In this document: positions 31,527 to 41,424 of the stretch, one piece after another
Layout of the letters: each line of letters starts with the position of its first letter
Position numbering within the stretch: position 1 is the first letter of the stretch
Source: Sphingomonas bacterium
Lineage (GTDB): Bacteria > Pseudomonadota > Alphaproteobacteria > Sphingomonadales > Sphingomonadaceae
DNA length: 47,027 nt
NCBI RefSeq assembly: GCF_028292945.1
Contig: NZ_JAQGLJ010000001.1
Span: 1 to 47,027, forward strand
Direction of reading: 5' to 3'
Program-made: the position numbers and the translations under genes
The notes under the pieces: generated by a model
The model's input: the letters and a program-made list of their open reading frames with translations, nothing else
Database searches by the model: none
What the model was told of the DNA's origin: nothing

Positions 31527-32447
31527 TTAGCCCTCGTCGGCATACAAAGCGACCCGCCGCTCACCTCCGCTGGTCGCGAGTCCGCGGTTCATGCCCGGCG
31601 TGGTGAAGCGCCAATGCGCCTGCCCGTCCGCGTCGACGACGATCACCCCGCCGGTCCCGCCGAGCGCCGTCACCTCGTCCAGCACCGCCGCCGCCGCGAT
31701 CTCGATCGGCTCGTTCAACAATCGCACCCGGACGTCGATCGCGTGGGCAACACCGACGCGCAGGAAATACTCGCCCGCGCCGGTGCAGGAAACCGCGCAG
31801 CCGCGATCGTCGGCCCAGGTGCCCGCGCCGATCACCGGCGTGTCGCCGATCCGCCCCCAGCGCTTGCCCGTGACGCCGCCGGTCGATGTCGCCGCCGCGA
31901 GGTGACCGTCCATGTCCCGCGCCACCGCGCCGACGGTGCCGTACTTCATGTCGACATCATACCCGTCGGCACCCTTCGCCAGCAGGTCGGCCAGGTTGGC
32001 GCGACGCTCGTCGGTGACGAACCAGTCGTTGCCCACCTGCTCCATCCCCATGTCGCGTGAAAAGGCGTCCGCGCCGACCCCGGCGAGGAAGACGTGGTGG
32101 CTGCGCTCCATCACGGCGCGTGCCAACGCGACCGGGCTGCGCGTATAGCTCACCCTCGCGACGGCACCGGCACCGCGCGTATGACCTTCCATGATCGATG
32201 CATCGAGTTCCGCCGTGCCGTCCGCGGTAAGCGCCGCGCCGCGCCCTGCGTTGAACGGCTCGGCCTCCTCGAGCACCCGCACTGCCGCTTCCACCGCGTC
32301 CAGCGCCGCACCGCCGCCGGCCAGCACCGCCGCGCCGGCGTCGAGCGCGCGGCTCAGTCCGTCGCGCACGGCGATGTCCGCCTCCGCGCTCGTCCGCTCG
32401 CGACGGATCTGGCCTGAACCGCCATGGATCATCAACGTCCAGCTCAT
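31527..32447 (-). CDS. isoaspartyl peptidase / plant-type L-asparaginase
   Basis: A 306-residue Ntn hydrolase. It opens with MIHGGSGQIRR and has PFNAGRGAALTADG and LDASIMEG. The precursor cleaves itself before T171 in KYGTVGAVA, and that Thr becomes the nucleophile. HLAAATSTGGVTGKRWGRIGDTPVIGAGT is split by the conserved substrate-binding residues. It hydrolyses isoaspartyl dipeptides and asparagine, in repair and recycling of damaged proteins. No signal peptide is seen, so it is cytoplasmic. Its ATG at 32447 overlaps the stop of the acyltransferase gene (ATGA). Confidence 0.95.
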   Translation of the reverse strand: MSWTLMIHGGSGQIRRERTSAEADIAVRDGLSRALDAGAAVLAGGGAALDAVEAAVRVLEEAEPFNAGRGAALTADGTAELDASIMEGHTRGAGAVARVSYTRSPVALARAVMERSHHVFLAGVGADAFSRDMGMEQVGNDWFVTDERRANLADLLAKGADGYDVDMKYGTVGAVARDMDGHLAAATSTGGVTGKRWGRIGDTPVIGAGTWADDRGCAVSCTGAGEYFLRVGVAHAIDVRVRLLNEPIEIAAAAVLDEVTALGGTGGVIVVDADGQAHWRFTTPGMNRGLATSGGERRVALYADEG

Positions 32448-33598
32448 GGTGCGGCCCTCGCCCGTGACCGCAACCCGATCAAGGGTCGCAGCCAGCCGAT
32501 CGAGCGGCCGAGGAAGTAGAACAGCCAGCACCCCGCCGCCGTTGCCGTGACCAGGATCACGAAATCGACGCCGGAGGGCAGGTCGGTCGCCACGATCAGC
32601 CAATAGGCGACCACGACGATGATCGTCTGGTGGATGATGTAGAAGGGGAACACCGCCTCCGTCAGCGTCGCCCGAACCGGGTGGTCACGGTTCCAGAACC
32701 GGTCGGCGATCCCGATCAGCGCCGCTACCGCCGCCCAGCCCTGCACGCCATAAGCGACCGAAAAGATCGTGCCCCAGGGGGGCGTCGCGATCTGCTTGCC
32801 GGGCCACCGATACTCGATCGAGGCGGCGAGGGCATAGGCGACAAGCGCGACTACAAGCGCCGCCGGCCACCACCGCCGCGAGCTCGCCAGCACTTGGGGG
32901 CTGCCCGCCAGTCCCCATCCGAACAGAAAGGCCGGCAGGTAGCTCGCATGCGCCACGCCGTCGTCGATGAGCCCGTGCGTCTCGCGCTCGCCGACGAACC
33001 ACCACGCCTTGACCGCCACCATAAACAACGCGGGGATCAGCAGCGAGAGGACGCCCGCGAACAGCAGGTCATAGCCGCGCTGTGCCGCCGCCCGAAGTCT
33101 CGCGGGGGTCAGGACCAACGCCAGCGCAAGCAGCAGCGTGTAGACCCACAGGTAAGCGACGAACCACAGGTGGTTCCAGGTCGGCATGTCCACGCCGGAA
33201 ACATTCTTGAAGTCGTAATAGTCGCGCAGCCAGAACCGGCCGAACGTCTGCTGATAGCCGTGTTTCACGACCAGCTCGACCCAGGGCTGCGGCGGCAGGA
33301 TCAAGGCCATGCCGAACAGCAGCGGGACCAACAGGCGCAGCGACCGGTCGCGCGCGAAGGGGCCGGGTCCTGCGCTGCGCGAGAACAGCGCGCGGCTGGC
33401 ATAGCCCGACACGACGAACAGCAAGGTCAGCCGCCACGCGCTCGACGCGATCATCGGGATCGCGACCCAGTCCGCGCCCGGCAGCTTGACATGGAAGTCC
33501 CACGGCACGAACACCATGCCGACGTGGTACAGGATCAGCACGCCGAACGCGCCGATCCGCAACCAGTCCAGGCCGTAATGGCGATCGATCGTCGTCAT
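32444..33598 (-). CDS. acyltransferase family 3 membrane protein (OpgC/MdoC-like)
   Basis: A 384-residue protein with about ten transmembrane helices of the acyltransferase-3 family. It begins [22 protein letters not shown], where the Arg and the His after helix 1 are the conserved active-site residues. [17 protein letters not shown] and the late [19 protein letters not shown] are family landmarks. Such enzymes add acetyl or succinyl groups to periplasmic or surface glycans. The substrate is not known. It is first in a minus-strand run with the isoaspartyl peptidase, S1/P1 nuclease and probably the aspartic protease. Confidence 0.9.
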   Translation of the reverse strand: MTTIDRHYGLDWLRIGAFGVLILYHVGMVFVPWDFHVKLPGADWVAIPMIASSAWRLTLLFVVSGYASRALFSRSAGPGPFARDRSLRLLVPLLFGMALILPPQPWVELVVKHGYQQTFGRFWLRDYYDFKNVSGVDMPTWNHLWFVAYLWVYTLLLALALVLTPARLRAAAQRGYDLLFAGVLSLLIPALFMVAVKAWWFVGERETHGLIDDGVAHASYLPAFLFGWGLAGSPQVLASSRRWWPAALVVALVAYALAASIEYRWPGKQIATPPWGTIFSVAYGVQGWAAVAALIGIADRFWNRDHPVRATLTEAVFPFYIIHQTIIVVVAYWLIVATDLPSGVDFVILVTATAAGCWLFYFLGRSIGWLRPLIGLRSRARAAP

Positions 33599-33667
33599 CG
33601 CACGTCCTCCCTCACCCAGCCGATGACTCTTCCTTCATCGCCTCCGATCACCTAGCGCGGCAATGGG

Positions 33668-34990
33668 ATGAACGCAGGCCTTTATCGCTCCGTCTGGCGC
33701 TGGCACTTCTATGCCGGGCTGTTCGTCATGCCTTTCGTGCTGCTGCTGTCGGTCACCGGCGCGATATATCTGTTCAAGCCGCAGATCGATCGGTGGGAGG
33801 AGCGCGCCTGGCGCGATCTCCCGCCCGCACCGGGGTCGCCGGTTGCACAGGTCGATGCGGCCCTGGCCGACTTCCCGGGCGCGCGTGTCGACAGCTATCG
33901 CGTGCCAGAGCGTGTCGGCGACGCGGCCCTTATCCACCTGGCGCTTGCCCAGGGAGGGATGCGCGACGTGTTCGTCTCGCCCAGCGGCCGTGTGCTCGGC
34001 AGCCTCGATCCGGAGGCGCGGATCAGCGCGGTGGTATCGCGGCTGCACGGCAATCTGCTGATCGGACGCATGGGCGACTGGCTGGTCGAACTCGCGGCAA
34101 GCTGGGCGATCGTGATGATCGTCACCGGCCTGTATCTGTGGTGGCCCAGAGGCAGGGGGCTCGCGGGCGTGATCTGGCCCCGCGCGCGCGCCGGTCTTCG
34201 CGACCTGCATGCCGTGACCGGCTTCTGGGTCGCGGGGCTGGCACTTATCCTGCTGGTATCCGGCCTGCCCTGGGCAGGGATATGGGGCAGCGCGTTCACG
34301 ACGGTGCGCGCCGGGTTCGGCTTGGTCAAGGACGCGCCCGACTGGAAGACTGGTGCGGCGGCGAGCCATGCCGACCACGATCACCACGCCATGGCCGTCA
34401 CCTCGCCGCTTCGCGCACCGCTCGAGCGACTGCCCGCAATGGTGGCGCTGGCACGGGCGGAACGGCTTGCCTTTCCCGCGCTGATCAGACCGCCCGGGGT
34501 AACGGACGCGCGTGGCTCGCCCTCGCCCGGCTGGGTGGTGAAGTCGGAGGCGCAGAACCGCACGCTGCAGCGATCGATCACGATCGATGCCGCCAGCGGA
34601 CGGGAGCTGAGCCGCACCGGCTTTGCCGACAAGCACCCGATAGACCGGCTGGTGAACTACGGGATCAGTTGGCACGAGGGGCAGCTGTTCGGCTGGGTCA
34701 ATCAACTCGTCGGAGTGGTGACCGCGGCGGCACTGCTAGCGCTGGTCGTCACCAGCTTTCTGCTATGGCGGCGGCGCCGTCCTGCCGGCTTGCTCGGCGC
34801 GCCACCCGTGCCGGGCACGCAGCACCTGCGCGGCGTGACCGCCATCATCGTTGCGCTGTGCGTCCTGCTGCCGATGGTGGCGATCTCGCTGACGGCCGTG
34901 CTGCTGCTCGAATGGCTGGTGCTGCGCCGCGTTCCCGCCACGGCGGCCTGGCTGGGCCTTCGCGCTGCACCGGTCCGGAACCGGCCATGA
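33668..34990 (+). CDS. PepSY-associated transmembrane protein
   Basis: A 440-residue inner-membrane protein of the PepSY-associated TM (PiuB-like) family. Four main helices are visible: [27 protein letters not shown] at the start, a second near [21 protein letters not shown], a third near [20 protein letters not shown] and a cluster at the C-terminus. Several in-helix histidines could bind haem. A His-rich stretch (HADHDHHAM) lies in the periplasmic loop. Relatives accompany iron uptake or reduction. The stop overlaps acpS as ATGA, so it heads the operon PepSY-acpS-lepB-AI-2E. Confidence 0.9.
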   Translation: MNAGLYRSVWRWHFYAGLFVMPFVLLLSVTGAIYLFKPQIDRWEERAWRDLPPAPGSPVAQVDAALADFPGARVDSYRVPERVGDAALIHLALAQGGMRDVFVSPSGRVLGSLDPEARISAVVSRLHGNLLIGRMGDWLVELAASWAIVMIVTGLYLWWPRGRGLAGVIWPRARAGLRDLHAVTGFWVAGLALILLVSGLPWAGIWGSAFTTVRAGFGLVKDAPDWKTGAAASHADHDHHAMAVTSPLRAPLERLPAMVALARAERLAFPALIRPPGVTDARGSPSPGWVVKSEAQNRTLQRSITIDAASGRELSRTGFADKHPIDRLVNYGISWHEGQLFGWVNQLVGVVTAAALLALVVTSFLLWRRRRPAGLLGAPPVPGTQHLRGVTAIIVALCVLLPMVAISLTAVLLLEWLVLRRVPATAAWLGLRAAPVRNRP

Positions 34991-35400
34991 TCATCGGCCT
35001 CGGCTCCGACCTGTGCAGTATCGAGCGTATCCAGGCCTCGCTGGACCGGTTCGGCGCGCGCTTCGAGGAGCGCGTGTTCACCGCCGCCGAACGCGCGCGC
35101 GCGGGACGGCGTCCGTTCACGAAAGCGGGCACGCTGGCCAAGCGCTTCGCCGCCAAGGAGGCGTTCTCAAAGGCGGTCGGCACCGGGTTCCGGCGTGGCG
35201 TGTTCATGCGCGACATCGGCGTCGTCAATGCGGCGTCGGGGCAACCGACGCTCGCGCTGACGGGCGGGGCTGCGGCGAGGCTTGACGCGATCACGCCACG
35301 CGGCCACGTCGCGCACGTCCATCTGACCATGACCGACGATCATCCCTGGGCGCAGGCTTTCGTGGTGATCGAAGCACTTCCCGAAGGCTCCGCTCCATGA
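34987..35400 (+). CDS. acpS: holo-[acyl-carrier-protein] synthase
   Basis: A 137-residue AcpS that transfers 4'-phosphopantetheine from CoA to the serine of acyl carrier protein, making it active in fatty-acid synthesis. The two conserved metal-binding parts are present: [12 protein letters not shown] (D8) and [13 protein letters not shown] (E58). The length is usual. Its ATG overlaps the PepSY stop and its stop overlaps the lepB start, both as ATGA, so the three are translationally coupled. AcpS beside LepB is the normal alphaproteobacterial arrangement. Confidence 0.97.
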   Translation: MIIGLGSDLCSIERIQASLDRFGARFEERVFTAAERARAGRRPFTKAGTLAKRFAAKEAFSKAVGTGFRRGVFMRDIGVVNAASGQPTLALTGGAAARLDAITPRGHVAHVHLTMTDDHPWAQAFVVIEALPEGSAP

Positions 35401-36344
35401 CTCCCACGGCTTCTGACGCCGCCGTTCCCGAGGTTCAGACGGCCACGCCGGACGATCAGCCGGCCAAGATCGACGAGGCGCGGCGCGGCACCGACTGGTG
35501 GGGCGAGATCAAGGGCATCTTCTGGCTGCTGCTGGTGGTGCTCGGCTTTCACTCGTTCATCGCCAAGCCCTTCTATATCCCGTCGGAGTCGATGCTGCCC
35601 GGCATGCTGGTCGGCGACCGGCTGGTGGTGACGAAGTTCGCGTACGGCTGGTCGTTCGTGTCGCCGACCATCCCCAATCCCGCCGCGATCTTTCGCAGTG
35701 CCGTGCTGCGCCAGCCGGGCGAGGGCTGGACGGTGGGGCTGCCCTTCACCGCCGGGCGCATCCTGGGCCGGGTGCCGACACGCGGCGATGTGGTCATCGT
35801 GACGCCGCCGGGGACGCGCAACGACTATATCAAGCGTGTGGTCGGCCTGCCCGGCGACACGCTGGAGGTTCGCGGCGGCGTGCTGATCCTGAACGGCAAG
35901 CCGGTGCCGCGTGGCCCGATGCGCTATGTCGACCTGCCCGTCGATGCGAACAGCCCCTGCACCGACTATCCAGGCGCCGTGCGCCTGGTAGGCGGCAGCC
36001 AGGTCTGTCACCTGCCGGTCGTCACGGAGACGCTGCCCAACGGACGCCGCTATGACACGGTCGATCTGGAGCCGAACAGCACCGGCGACAATTTCGGACC
36101 GATCCGCATCCCCGCCAACCACGTGTTCCTGATGGGCGACAATCGCGACCGTTCGGCCGACAGCCGCTTTGGCCTCGACGACCAGGGCCTGGGCGGGCCG
36201 GTGCCCTATGAGAATATCGGCGGCCGCGCGGAATTCATCACCTTCTCGCTCGATGGCACCACCAGCCTCAATCCGATCAGCTGGTTTACCTCGCTGCGCG
36301 GCGGGCGGGCGGGCACGTCGCTCCATGCCGAGGAGACGAAATGA
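35397..36344 (+). CDS. lepB: signal peptidase I
   Basis: A 315-residue leader peptidase that removes signal peptides from exported proteins. One N-terminal transmembrane helix ([17 protein letters not shown], about 40-56) is followed by the catalytic serine S65 in PSESMLPG. The general-base lysine is K146 in [11 protein letters not shown], and the box E motif [12 protein letters not shown] is present. A long acidic N-terminus (30 residues) precedes the helix. In many alphaproteobacteria rnc and era follow lepB. Here an AI-2E-type membrane protein follows instead, starting within the lepB stop (ATGA). Confidence 0.97.
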   Translation: MTPTASDAAVPEVQTATPDDQPAKIDEARRGTDWWGEIKGIFWLLLVVLGFHSFIAKPFYIPSESMLPGMLVGDRLVVTKFAYGWSFVSPTIPNPAAIFRSAVLRQPGEGWTVGLPFTAGRILGRVPTRGDVVIVTPPGTRNDYIKRVVGLPGDTLEVRGGVLILNGKPVPRGPMRYVDLPVDANSPCTDYPGAVRLVGGSQVCHLPVVTETLPNGRRYDTVDLEPNSTGDNFGPIRIPANHVFLMGDNRDRSADSRFGLDDQGLGGPVPYENIGGRAEFITFSLDGTTSLNPISWFTSLRGGRAGTSLHAEETK

Positions 36345-37450
36345 GCCCAGAAGCCGACATCCAGTCGCCAAGCTTCGTCGAACCCGGCGCCAGCCCGAAC
36401 GAAGTCCGCGATCCGCTGGTCCGGCAGGAGCTGAAGAAGGTCAAGGTCTGGTTCGGTGCGGGCCTGCTGATCGCGCTGGCGGTGCTGCTGGTGCAGCCGC
36501 TGATGGTGATCGGCGCGGGTATCATATTGGGTGTGATGTTCGATGGCGGCGTGCGCCTGCTCGGCCGCTACCTGGCGATCGCGCGCAGCTGGCGCCTGCT
36601 GATCGTCGTGCTCGGCGTGATCGCGTTCCTGGTCGGCACCTTCTACTTGATGGGCGTCGGCATCGTGCAGCAGGTCGAGCAGCTGCGCACGACGCTCGAG
36701 GGGCAGGCGGTGCGCTTCACCACCTATCTGACCAGCCAGGGGCTGATGCCCGCCGCGTCCGACATCAGCGGCGTCGCGCGGCAGGCCCTGTCGTCGGTCG
36801 GTCGCCTGACCAGCTGGGTCGGCTCGGCGCTGGGCGCGATCACGACCTTGTTCTTCATCCTGGTCCTGGGCCTGTTCTTCGCGATGGAGCCGCGCGTCTA
36901 CGAGCGCGGCGTCCAGTGGATGATCCCACGCGCAAATCGCGTTGAGTTCGCGCTGACTTTGGACCGCATGGGCTTCACGCTGCGCCGGCTGCTGGCGGGC
37001 AAGCTGCTCGCCATGGTGGCGCAGGGCGTGCTGACCTGGATAGCGTTGGCGATCGGCGGGGTGCCGCTGGCGGCGCTGCTGGGGATCATCACCGGCGTGC
37101 TGGCATTCGTTCCGAATATCGGCGCGTTCGTCAGCGGTGTGTTGATGGTGGCGGTGGGGTTCAGCGCGAGCGGCGACGCGGGACTGTGGGCGATCGGTAC
37201 CTATGTCGTCGTGCAGGGGCTCGACGGCTATGTCTTCTCCCCTCTCGTCGCTCAGAAGACGGTGGACATGCCGCCCGCCCTCACCCTGGGCGCGCAGATC
37301 CTGGCGAGCGGACTGCTCGGGCTGATCGGGCTGGCGCTGGCGGACGCATTCGTGGCGATGGTCAAGGTCGCGCTCGAACGGCGCGCGGAGAAGGAAGACG
37401 AGAGGGTCGGAGAGCAGAGTGCCCGAGGCACGCGGCAATCCTCCGGCTGA
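36341..37450 (+). CDS. AI-2E family transporter
   Basis: A 369-residue membrane protein of the AI-2E (PerM/TqsA-like) family with about eight helices. The N-terminal paired helices (VWFGAGLLIALAVLLVQPLM and MVIGAGIILGVMF) and the C-terminal core (ALLGIITGVLAFVPNIGAFVSG, GYVFSPLVAQKTVDMPP) are typical. Few members have been tested; some export autoinducer-2 and others are Na+/H+ antiporters, so the name is not a function. The C-terminal 30 residues are charged. It is the last gene of the PepSY-acpS-lepB operon and is followed by a two-hairpin repeat copy. Confidence 0.92.
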   Translation: MSPEADIQSPSFVEPGASPNEVRDPLVRQELKKVKVWFGAGLLIALAVLLVQPLMVIGAGIILGVMFDGGVRLLGRYLAIARSWRLLIVVLGVIAFLVGTFYLMGVGIVQQVEQLRTTLEGQAVRFTTYLTSQGLMPAASDISGVARQALSSVGRLTSWVGSALGAITTLFFILVLGLFFAMEPRVYERGVQWMIPRANRVEFALTLDRMGFTLRRLLAGKLLAMVAQGVLTWIALAIGGVPLAALLGIITGVLAFVPNIGAFVSGVLMVAVGFSASGDAGLWAIGTYVVVQGLDGYVFSPLVAQKTVDMPPALTLGAQILASGLLGLIGLALADAFVAMVKVALERRAEKEDERVGEQSARGTRQSSG

Positions 37451-37462
37451 CCCTCCAAGCTT

Positions 37463-37540
37463 CGTCATGCCGAACTCGTGTCAGCATCCATGCGGGACCG
37501 AGACGATGCGCGCGGACCCTGAAACAAGTTCAGGGTGACT
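37463..37540 (+). repeat. two-hairpin dispersed repeat, copy 4
   Basis: The left half is ATGCCGA (37467-37473) with TCAGCAT (37481-37487), one mismatch. The right half is ACCCTGAA (37516-37523) with TTCAGGGT (37529-37536), identical to copy 1 including the ACAAG loop. It lies between convergent genes, and its right end supplies the last codons and stop of the glycosyltransferase. Confidence 0.9.
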
Positions 37541-38603
37541 GACAAGCGGCGCCATCTACCAGCCTGTCGAACAGCGCCAGATAACGCGCCGCCGCATCCT
37601 TGCCCGGCATCGGAACCGGCTCCGGCCGCGCCGCTGTCAGCCACCAGCGCAGCGCCGCGACCAGCCCCGCCGCATCGTCGCGCGCGACGACTGTGCCAAG
37701 CGTTCGATCCCACACGATCTCGCGTACCGACGGGCTCGAGTCCGTCGCCACCACCGGTGTGCCGACCGACAGCGCCTCCCGCAGCACGCCGGGCGCACCC
37801 TCGAAATCCGATGGCAGCGCCAGCACCGCCGCTCTCGCCATCGCCGCAAGCGGATCGGCGGCATGGCCCGGCAGGTGCAGCCGCTCCGCGACGCCGAGCG
37901 CCGTTGCCTGGGCCAACAACGACCCGCGCTCGTCACCCTCTCCCAGGACGACGACCGGCACACCCGCCAGCGCCGGCATCGCCGCGATCAGCCGGTCCCA
38001 GCGCTTCTGCCGCGCCAGCCTGCCGACACCGAGAATGAATGGGCCGTCCGGGAGCGGCAGCCGTTCCGCGTGGAGTGCCTGCATGGGCGGTGGATTGGGG
38101 ATCACGCTCGTCCGCCCGGTCATGCCCGTCGCGCGCGCCGCTTCCGCCGCCGTCGCCGGCGTCATCGCGACGAGGTGATCGAAGAAGCGCGCGTGCAGCC
38201 GCAGCCATGCGCGATGCGCGGCGTCGAGCACCGCGCCATGATCGCCGCGACGGACGGCGTTGGACATCTTGGCGACGATCGGTGGACATGCTCCGCCTAG
38301 CCGCGCCCTCGTCCAGGCGGCGACACTGGTGTAATGATTACCTGGGCAAAAGATCAGGTCGGGTCGCCGCGCCCGAACGTCCAAGGGCACTGCGCCCAAC
38401 AGCCGCCGCATGGAGGTATCGCCGATCTCCACCACTTCCACCGCTGCCGGCAATGCGGTGGCCAGCGGTCCGCCCGCGTCACCCAATACCAGCGTCACGC
38501 GGCGTCCCGCTGCGGTCCACCCGTCCGCCAGCCGCAGCAGCGCGCGTTCCACGCCACCGCCGCGCAGGTCGCGCGCATAGGTCAGGATGTGTGCCGCCGG
38601 CAT
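37530..38603 (-). CDS. glycosyltransferase family 4 protein
   Basis: A 357-residue GT-B glycosyltransferase. The N-terminal domain begins HILTYARDLRGGGVERALLRLA, and the C-terminal domain has GVGRLARQKRWDRLIAAMP and the nucleotide-sugar motif EGAPGVLREALSVGTPVVATD (E-x7-E). No membrane segment is present, so it acts on the cytoplasmic face. The acceptor is unknown. It is divergent from a membrane protein, DUF2141 protein and second glycosyltransferase, which may form one pathway (inference). The reading frame ends inside the repeat at 37463-37540: the last residues (QSP) and the TGA come from repeat sequence, so an older C-terminus may have been replaced. Confidence 0.92.
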   Translation of the reverse strand: MPAAHILTYARDLRGGGVERALLRLADGWTAAGRRVTLVLGDAGGPLATALPAAVEVVEIGDTSMRRLLGAVPLDVRARRPDLIFCPGNHYTSVAAWTRARLGGACPPIVAKMSNAVRRGDHGAVLDAAHRAWLRLHARFFDHLVAMTPATAAEAARATGMTGRTSVIPNPPPMQALHAERLPLPDGPFILGVGRLARQKRWDRLIAAMPALAGVPVVVLGEGDERGSLLAQATALGVAERLHLPGHAADPLAAMARAAVLALPSDFEGAPGVLREALSVGTPVVATDSSPSVREIVWDRTLGTVVARDDAAGLVAALRWWLTAARPEPVPMPGKDAAARYLALFDRLVDGAACQSP

Positions 38604-38694
38604 CGCGCATTCGCTACGCGCAAAGCCGTCACATCAGCACCTTATTTCGCGGGCAAGCGCCGTCGCTTCCCCCGAAGAACCGTTCACACCCCCC

Positions 38695-39627
38695 ATGATC
38701 CCGCTCGCTTCCGAGACCATCCCGCCCGGCGCGGCGCTCGCCGGAGTGGAGCCGTTGCCGTCGGTGCGGTCGCGCTGGCCGGCGATCATCGGCGCGGGCC
38801 TGACGGTGGCGATGATCGGCGGGTTGGCGAACGCACTTCTAGGCAAGGGACTGTCCGGCATCACCAGCGCGGTTCCGACCGATCCGCGTTTCTGGCTGTG
38901 CTTCGCCGCGTTCTACATGGCCTTGCCCGTGGCGGACTACCTGATCTTCCGGCGGCTATGGGGCATTCCGCTGAGTGGGCTGGTCGCGCTGATCAAGAAG
39001 CGGATCGCGAACGATCTCGTCGTCAGCTATTCGGGTGAGGCTTATTTCTACAGCTGGGCGCGGCAGCGGGCCAGCTTCGTGGCGGCGCCGTTCGGCGCGA
39101 TCAAGGATGTGTCGATCCTGTCCGCGATGGCGGGCAATGTCCTGACCCTGCTGATGCTGGCAGCGGCGCTGCCGCTCAGCCGGGAGCTGCTGTCGCCGGA
39201 ACAATGGCGCACCGTCATGTGGTCGACGGTGATCCTGATCGGCGTATCGCTGCTGTTCGTCATCTTCTCGCGCCGGGTCTTCTCGCTGGCGCGGCGGCAG
39301 CTCTGGGAGGTCTTCGGCGTGCACTGCGCGCGGGTGATCGCCAGTTCGACCTTCACTGCGCTTGCCTGGCATTATGCACTGCCGGCCGTGTCGGCGAGCA
39401 TGTGGCTGTTCCTTGCCGCGGGGCGCCTGCTGGTATCGCGACTGCCGCTGCTGTCGACGACGCAGAAGGAGATCTCGTTCTTCACCTTCGCGGCCCTGCT
39501 GATCGGCCAGCATGATGCGATCAAGCAGTTGATCGCCATCTTCGCCGCGCTCACGATCGCGGCGAACGGCGTGCTGCTGCTGATCTTCGCCCTTCACGGT
39601 CTCGTGACCAAGAGGAAACCCTGGTGA
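38695..39627 (+). CDS. polytopic membrane protein of unknown function
   Basis: A 310-residue protein with about seven to eight hydrophobic helices after a 25-residue N-terminal tail. I do not recognise the family with confidence. The layout (WPAIIGAGLTVAMIGGLANALL, FWLCFAAFYMALPVADYLIF, a loop SGEAYFYSWARQRASF, and ISFFTFAALLIGQHDAIKQL near the end) loosely resembles the membrane domain of lysylphosphatidylglycerol synthase-like proteins. ATG 38695 is chosen because it begins the non-shadow part of the frame. Its stop overlaps the GTG of the DUF2141 gene. A role in lipid or glycan export with the flanking glycosyltransferases is possible but unproven. Confidence 0.75.
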   Translation: MIPLASETIPPGAALAGVEPLPSVRSRWPAIIGAGLTVAMIGGLANALLGKGLSGITSAVPTDPRFWLCFAAFYMALPVADYLIFRRLWGIPLSGLVALIKKRIANDLVVSYSGEAYFYSWARQRASFVAAPFGAIKDVSILSAMAGNVLTLLMLAAALPLSRELLSPEQWRTVMWSTVILIGVSLLFVIFSRRVFSLARRQLWEVFGVHCARVIASSTFTALAWHYALPAVSASMWLFLAAGRLLVSRLPLLSTTQKEISFFTFAALLIGQHDAIKQLIAIFAALTIAANGVLLLIFALHGLVTKRKPW

Positions 39628-40136
39628 TCCGCCATGTCGTTCCCGCCCTGTTGTTGCTGGCGCTCGCCGGGCCGGCACAGGCACAGGTGCTGGGCGAGGA
39701 CGCCGCCGCCTGCACCACGGGCGTGCCGGCGATCCTCGTCTCCGTCATCGGATTGAAGGATCGCAAGGGCGAACTGAAGCTGGAATTGTATCCCGGCACC
39801 GAAGAGGATTTCCTCAAGGACGACCGGGACTTGCTGAGGGAGGGCAAGCTGTTCCGCCGGGTGCGCGTGCCCACGCCGTTGCAGGGAGACATGCAGATGT
39901 GCGTGCGCGTGCCCCGGCCCGGCCGCTATGCGCTGCTGCTCACACACAATCGCGACGGCAAGAACAAGTTCAGCTTCTGGTCGGACGGCGCCGGGTTCGT
40001 ATCGCCAAAGAAGATCGGCCGCTCGCGACCCAAGCTGACGCAGGCGCTCGTCGACGTTCCGATGGGAGTCAGAAGCGTAACGATCCAGCCCCAGTATCTG
40101 CGCGGGCTGAGCGGGTTCGGGCCGGTCAAGAACTGA
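39624..40136 (+). CDS. DUF2141 family exported protein
   Basis: A 170-residue DUF2141 protein. The GTG at 39624 overlaps the preceding stop (GTGA), with AGAGGA eight bases upstream, and begins a signal peptide (MIRHVVPALLLLALAGPAQAQ). The mature part has the beta-sandwich pattern of the family: ILVSVIGLKDRKGELKLELY, an insert, CVRVPRPGRYALLLTHNRDGKNKF, and a C-terminal PMGVRSVTIQPQYL. The function is unknown. It stands between the membrane protein and a glycosyltransferase on one transcript, so a shared cell-envelope role is a reasonable guess. Confidence 0.88.
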   Translation: MIRHVVPALLLLALAGPAQAQVLGEDAAACTTGVPAILVSVIGLKDRKGELKLELYPGTEEDFLKDDRDLLREGKLFRRVRVPTPLQGDMQMCVRVPRPGRYALLLTHNRDGKNKFSFWSDGAGFVSPKKIGRSRPKLTQALVDVPMGVRSVTIQPQYLRGLSGFGPVKN

Positions 40137-40152
40137 TCGTGCGGATCGTGCC

Positions 40153-41322
40153 ATGAAGATCGTGGACGTCAACGAGTTCTACTCGCCGACCGGTGGCGGC
40201 GTGCGCACCTACCTCGACCGCAAGATGAGCATCCTCGCGCAACGCGGTCACGAGTTGATCGTCGTGGCACCGGGCAGGGAGGACAGCGAGGAGGAGCGGC
40301 CCGGTGGCGGGCGCATCGTCTACCGCCGCTCGCCAGGCATGCCGTTCGACAAGAACTACGGTCTGTTCTGGGATGCCGCGCCGATCCATGCGCTGCTCGA
40401 CCGCTTCGACCCGGATGTGGTGGAATGCAGCTCGCCGTGGCGCCCGGCGTGGATCGTCGCGGACTGGCCGGGGCGGGCAATGAAATCCTATTTCTTCCAC
40501 GGCGACAACTTGGAGGCCTATCCCAAGATCTACCTCGAGCGGTTCGCGTCGGGCGAGCGGATCGAGCGCGCGTTTGGCTGGTACGACCGCTACATGACGC
40601 GGTTTCTAGCGCGGTTCGACACGGTGCTGACGAACGGGCCGGCGCTCGCAAGGCGGCTGCGCGCGCGCCACGTGCGGGTCGACGCGGCGATGACGCTGGG
40701 CATCGAGCGCCGGCATTTCTCTCCGACGTTGCGAGACCCGGCGGTGCGTGCCGAGTTGCTCGCCCAGTGCGACCTGCCGCCGAGCGCGCATCTGTTGCTC
40801 GGCATCGGCCGGCATCATCGCGAGAAGCAATGGCCGCTGGTGATCGACGCGGTGCAGCGCGCCGGTGCGACGCTGCCGATCGGGCTGGTGCTGTTCGGGC
40901 AAGGGCTGGCGACGAAGATGCTGGAGAAGCACGTCGGCGACAGCCCGCACATCCGCCTGTTCCGCCCCGTCTACGACCGGTCACGCCTGGCGCGCATCAT
41001 GGCGTCGACGGACGCGCTGATCCACGGCGCTTCGGCGGAGCCATTCGGGCTGGTCGCCTATGAAGCGCTGGCGAGCGGCGCACCGATGATCGTGCCGGAC
41101 GAAGGTGGCGCGTTCGAGGCGTCGGCGCCCGCCTACGCGGAGAGCTTCCGCGCCAAGGATGTCGTCTCATGCGCCGAAGCGATCATCCGGTTCTTCGCGC
41201 GTGATCAGACGGCGATGCGCACGGCTGCCGCCGACGCCGCCGCCCGCGTCCGTTCGGACGAGGATCATGCAGAGGCGCTGGTCGCTCACTATGAAGGCGT
41301 GATCGCCGCCAAGCGTGTATAA
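40153..41322 (+). CDS. glycosyltransferase family 4 protein
   Basis: A 389-residue GT-B glycosyltransferase. The N-terminus, IVDVNEFYSPTGGGVRTYLDRK, has the glycine-rich acceptor-side loop. The C-terminal half has LLGIGRHHREKQWPLVIDAV and the donor motif SAEPFGLVAYEALASGAPMIV (E-x7-E), typical of family 4 retaining enzymes. No signal or membrane helix is seen. It begins 17 bases after the DUF2141 stop. The donor and acceptor cannot be named; glycolipid or polysaccharide synthesis is likely. Confidence 0.92.
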   Translation: MKIVDVNEFYSPTGGGVRTYLDRKMSILAQRGHELIVVAPGREDSEEERPGGGRIVYRRSPGMPFDKNYGLFWDAAPIHALLDRFDPDVVECSSPWRPAWIVADWPGRAMKSYFFHGDNLEAYPKIYLERFASGERIERAFGWYDRYMTRFLARFDTVLTNGPALARRLRARHVRVDAAMTLGIERRHFSPTLRDPAVRAELLAQCDLPPSAHLLLGIGRHHREKQWPLVIDAVQRAGATLPIGLVLFGQGLATKMLEKHVGDSPHIRLFRPVYDRSRLARIMASTDALIHGASAEPFGLVAYEALASGAPMIVPDEGGAFEASAPAYAESFRAKDVVSCAEAIIRFFARDQTAMRTAAADAAARVRSDEDHAEALVAHYEGVIAAKRV

Positions 41323-41424
41323 AGCCGCCAGCGGCCTACCTGCCGCACCCGGTACCCACGTCGTGTCGCCTCCGCCCAAAACAGCTCGCTGCATCGAGCC
41401 GATGTCCCCAGCAAGGATTTGAGG

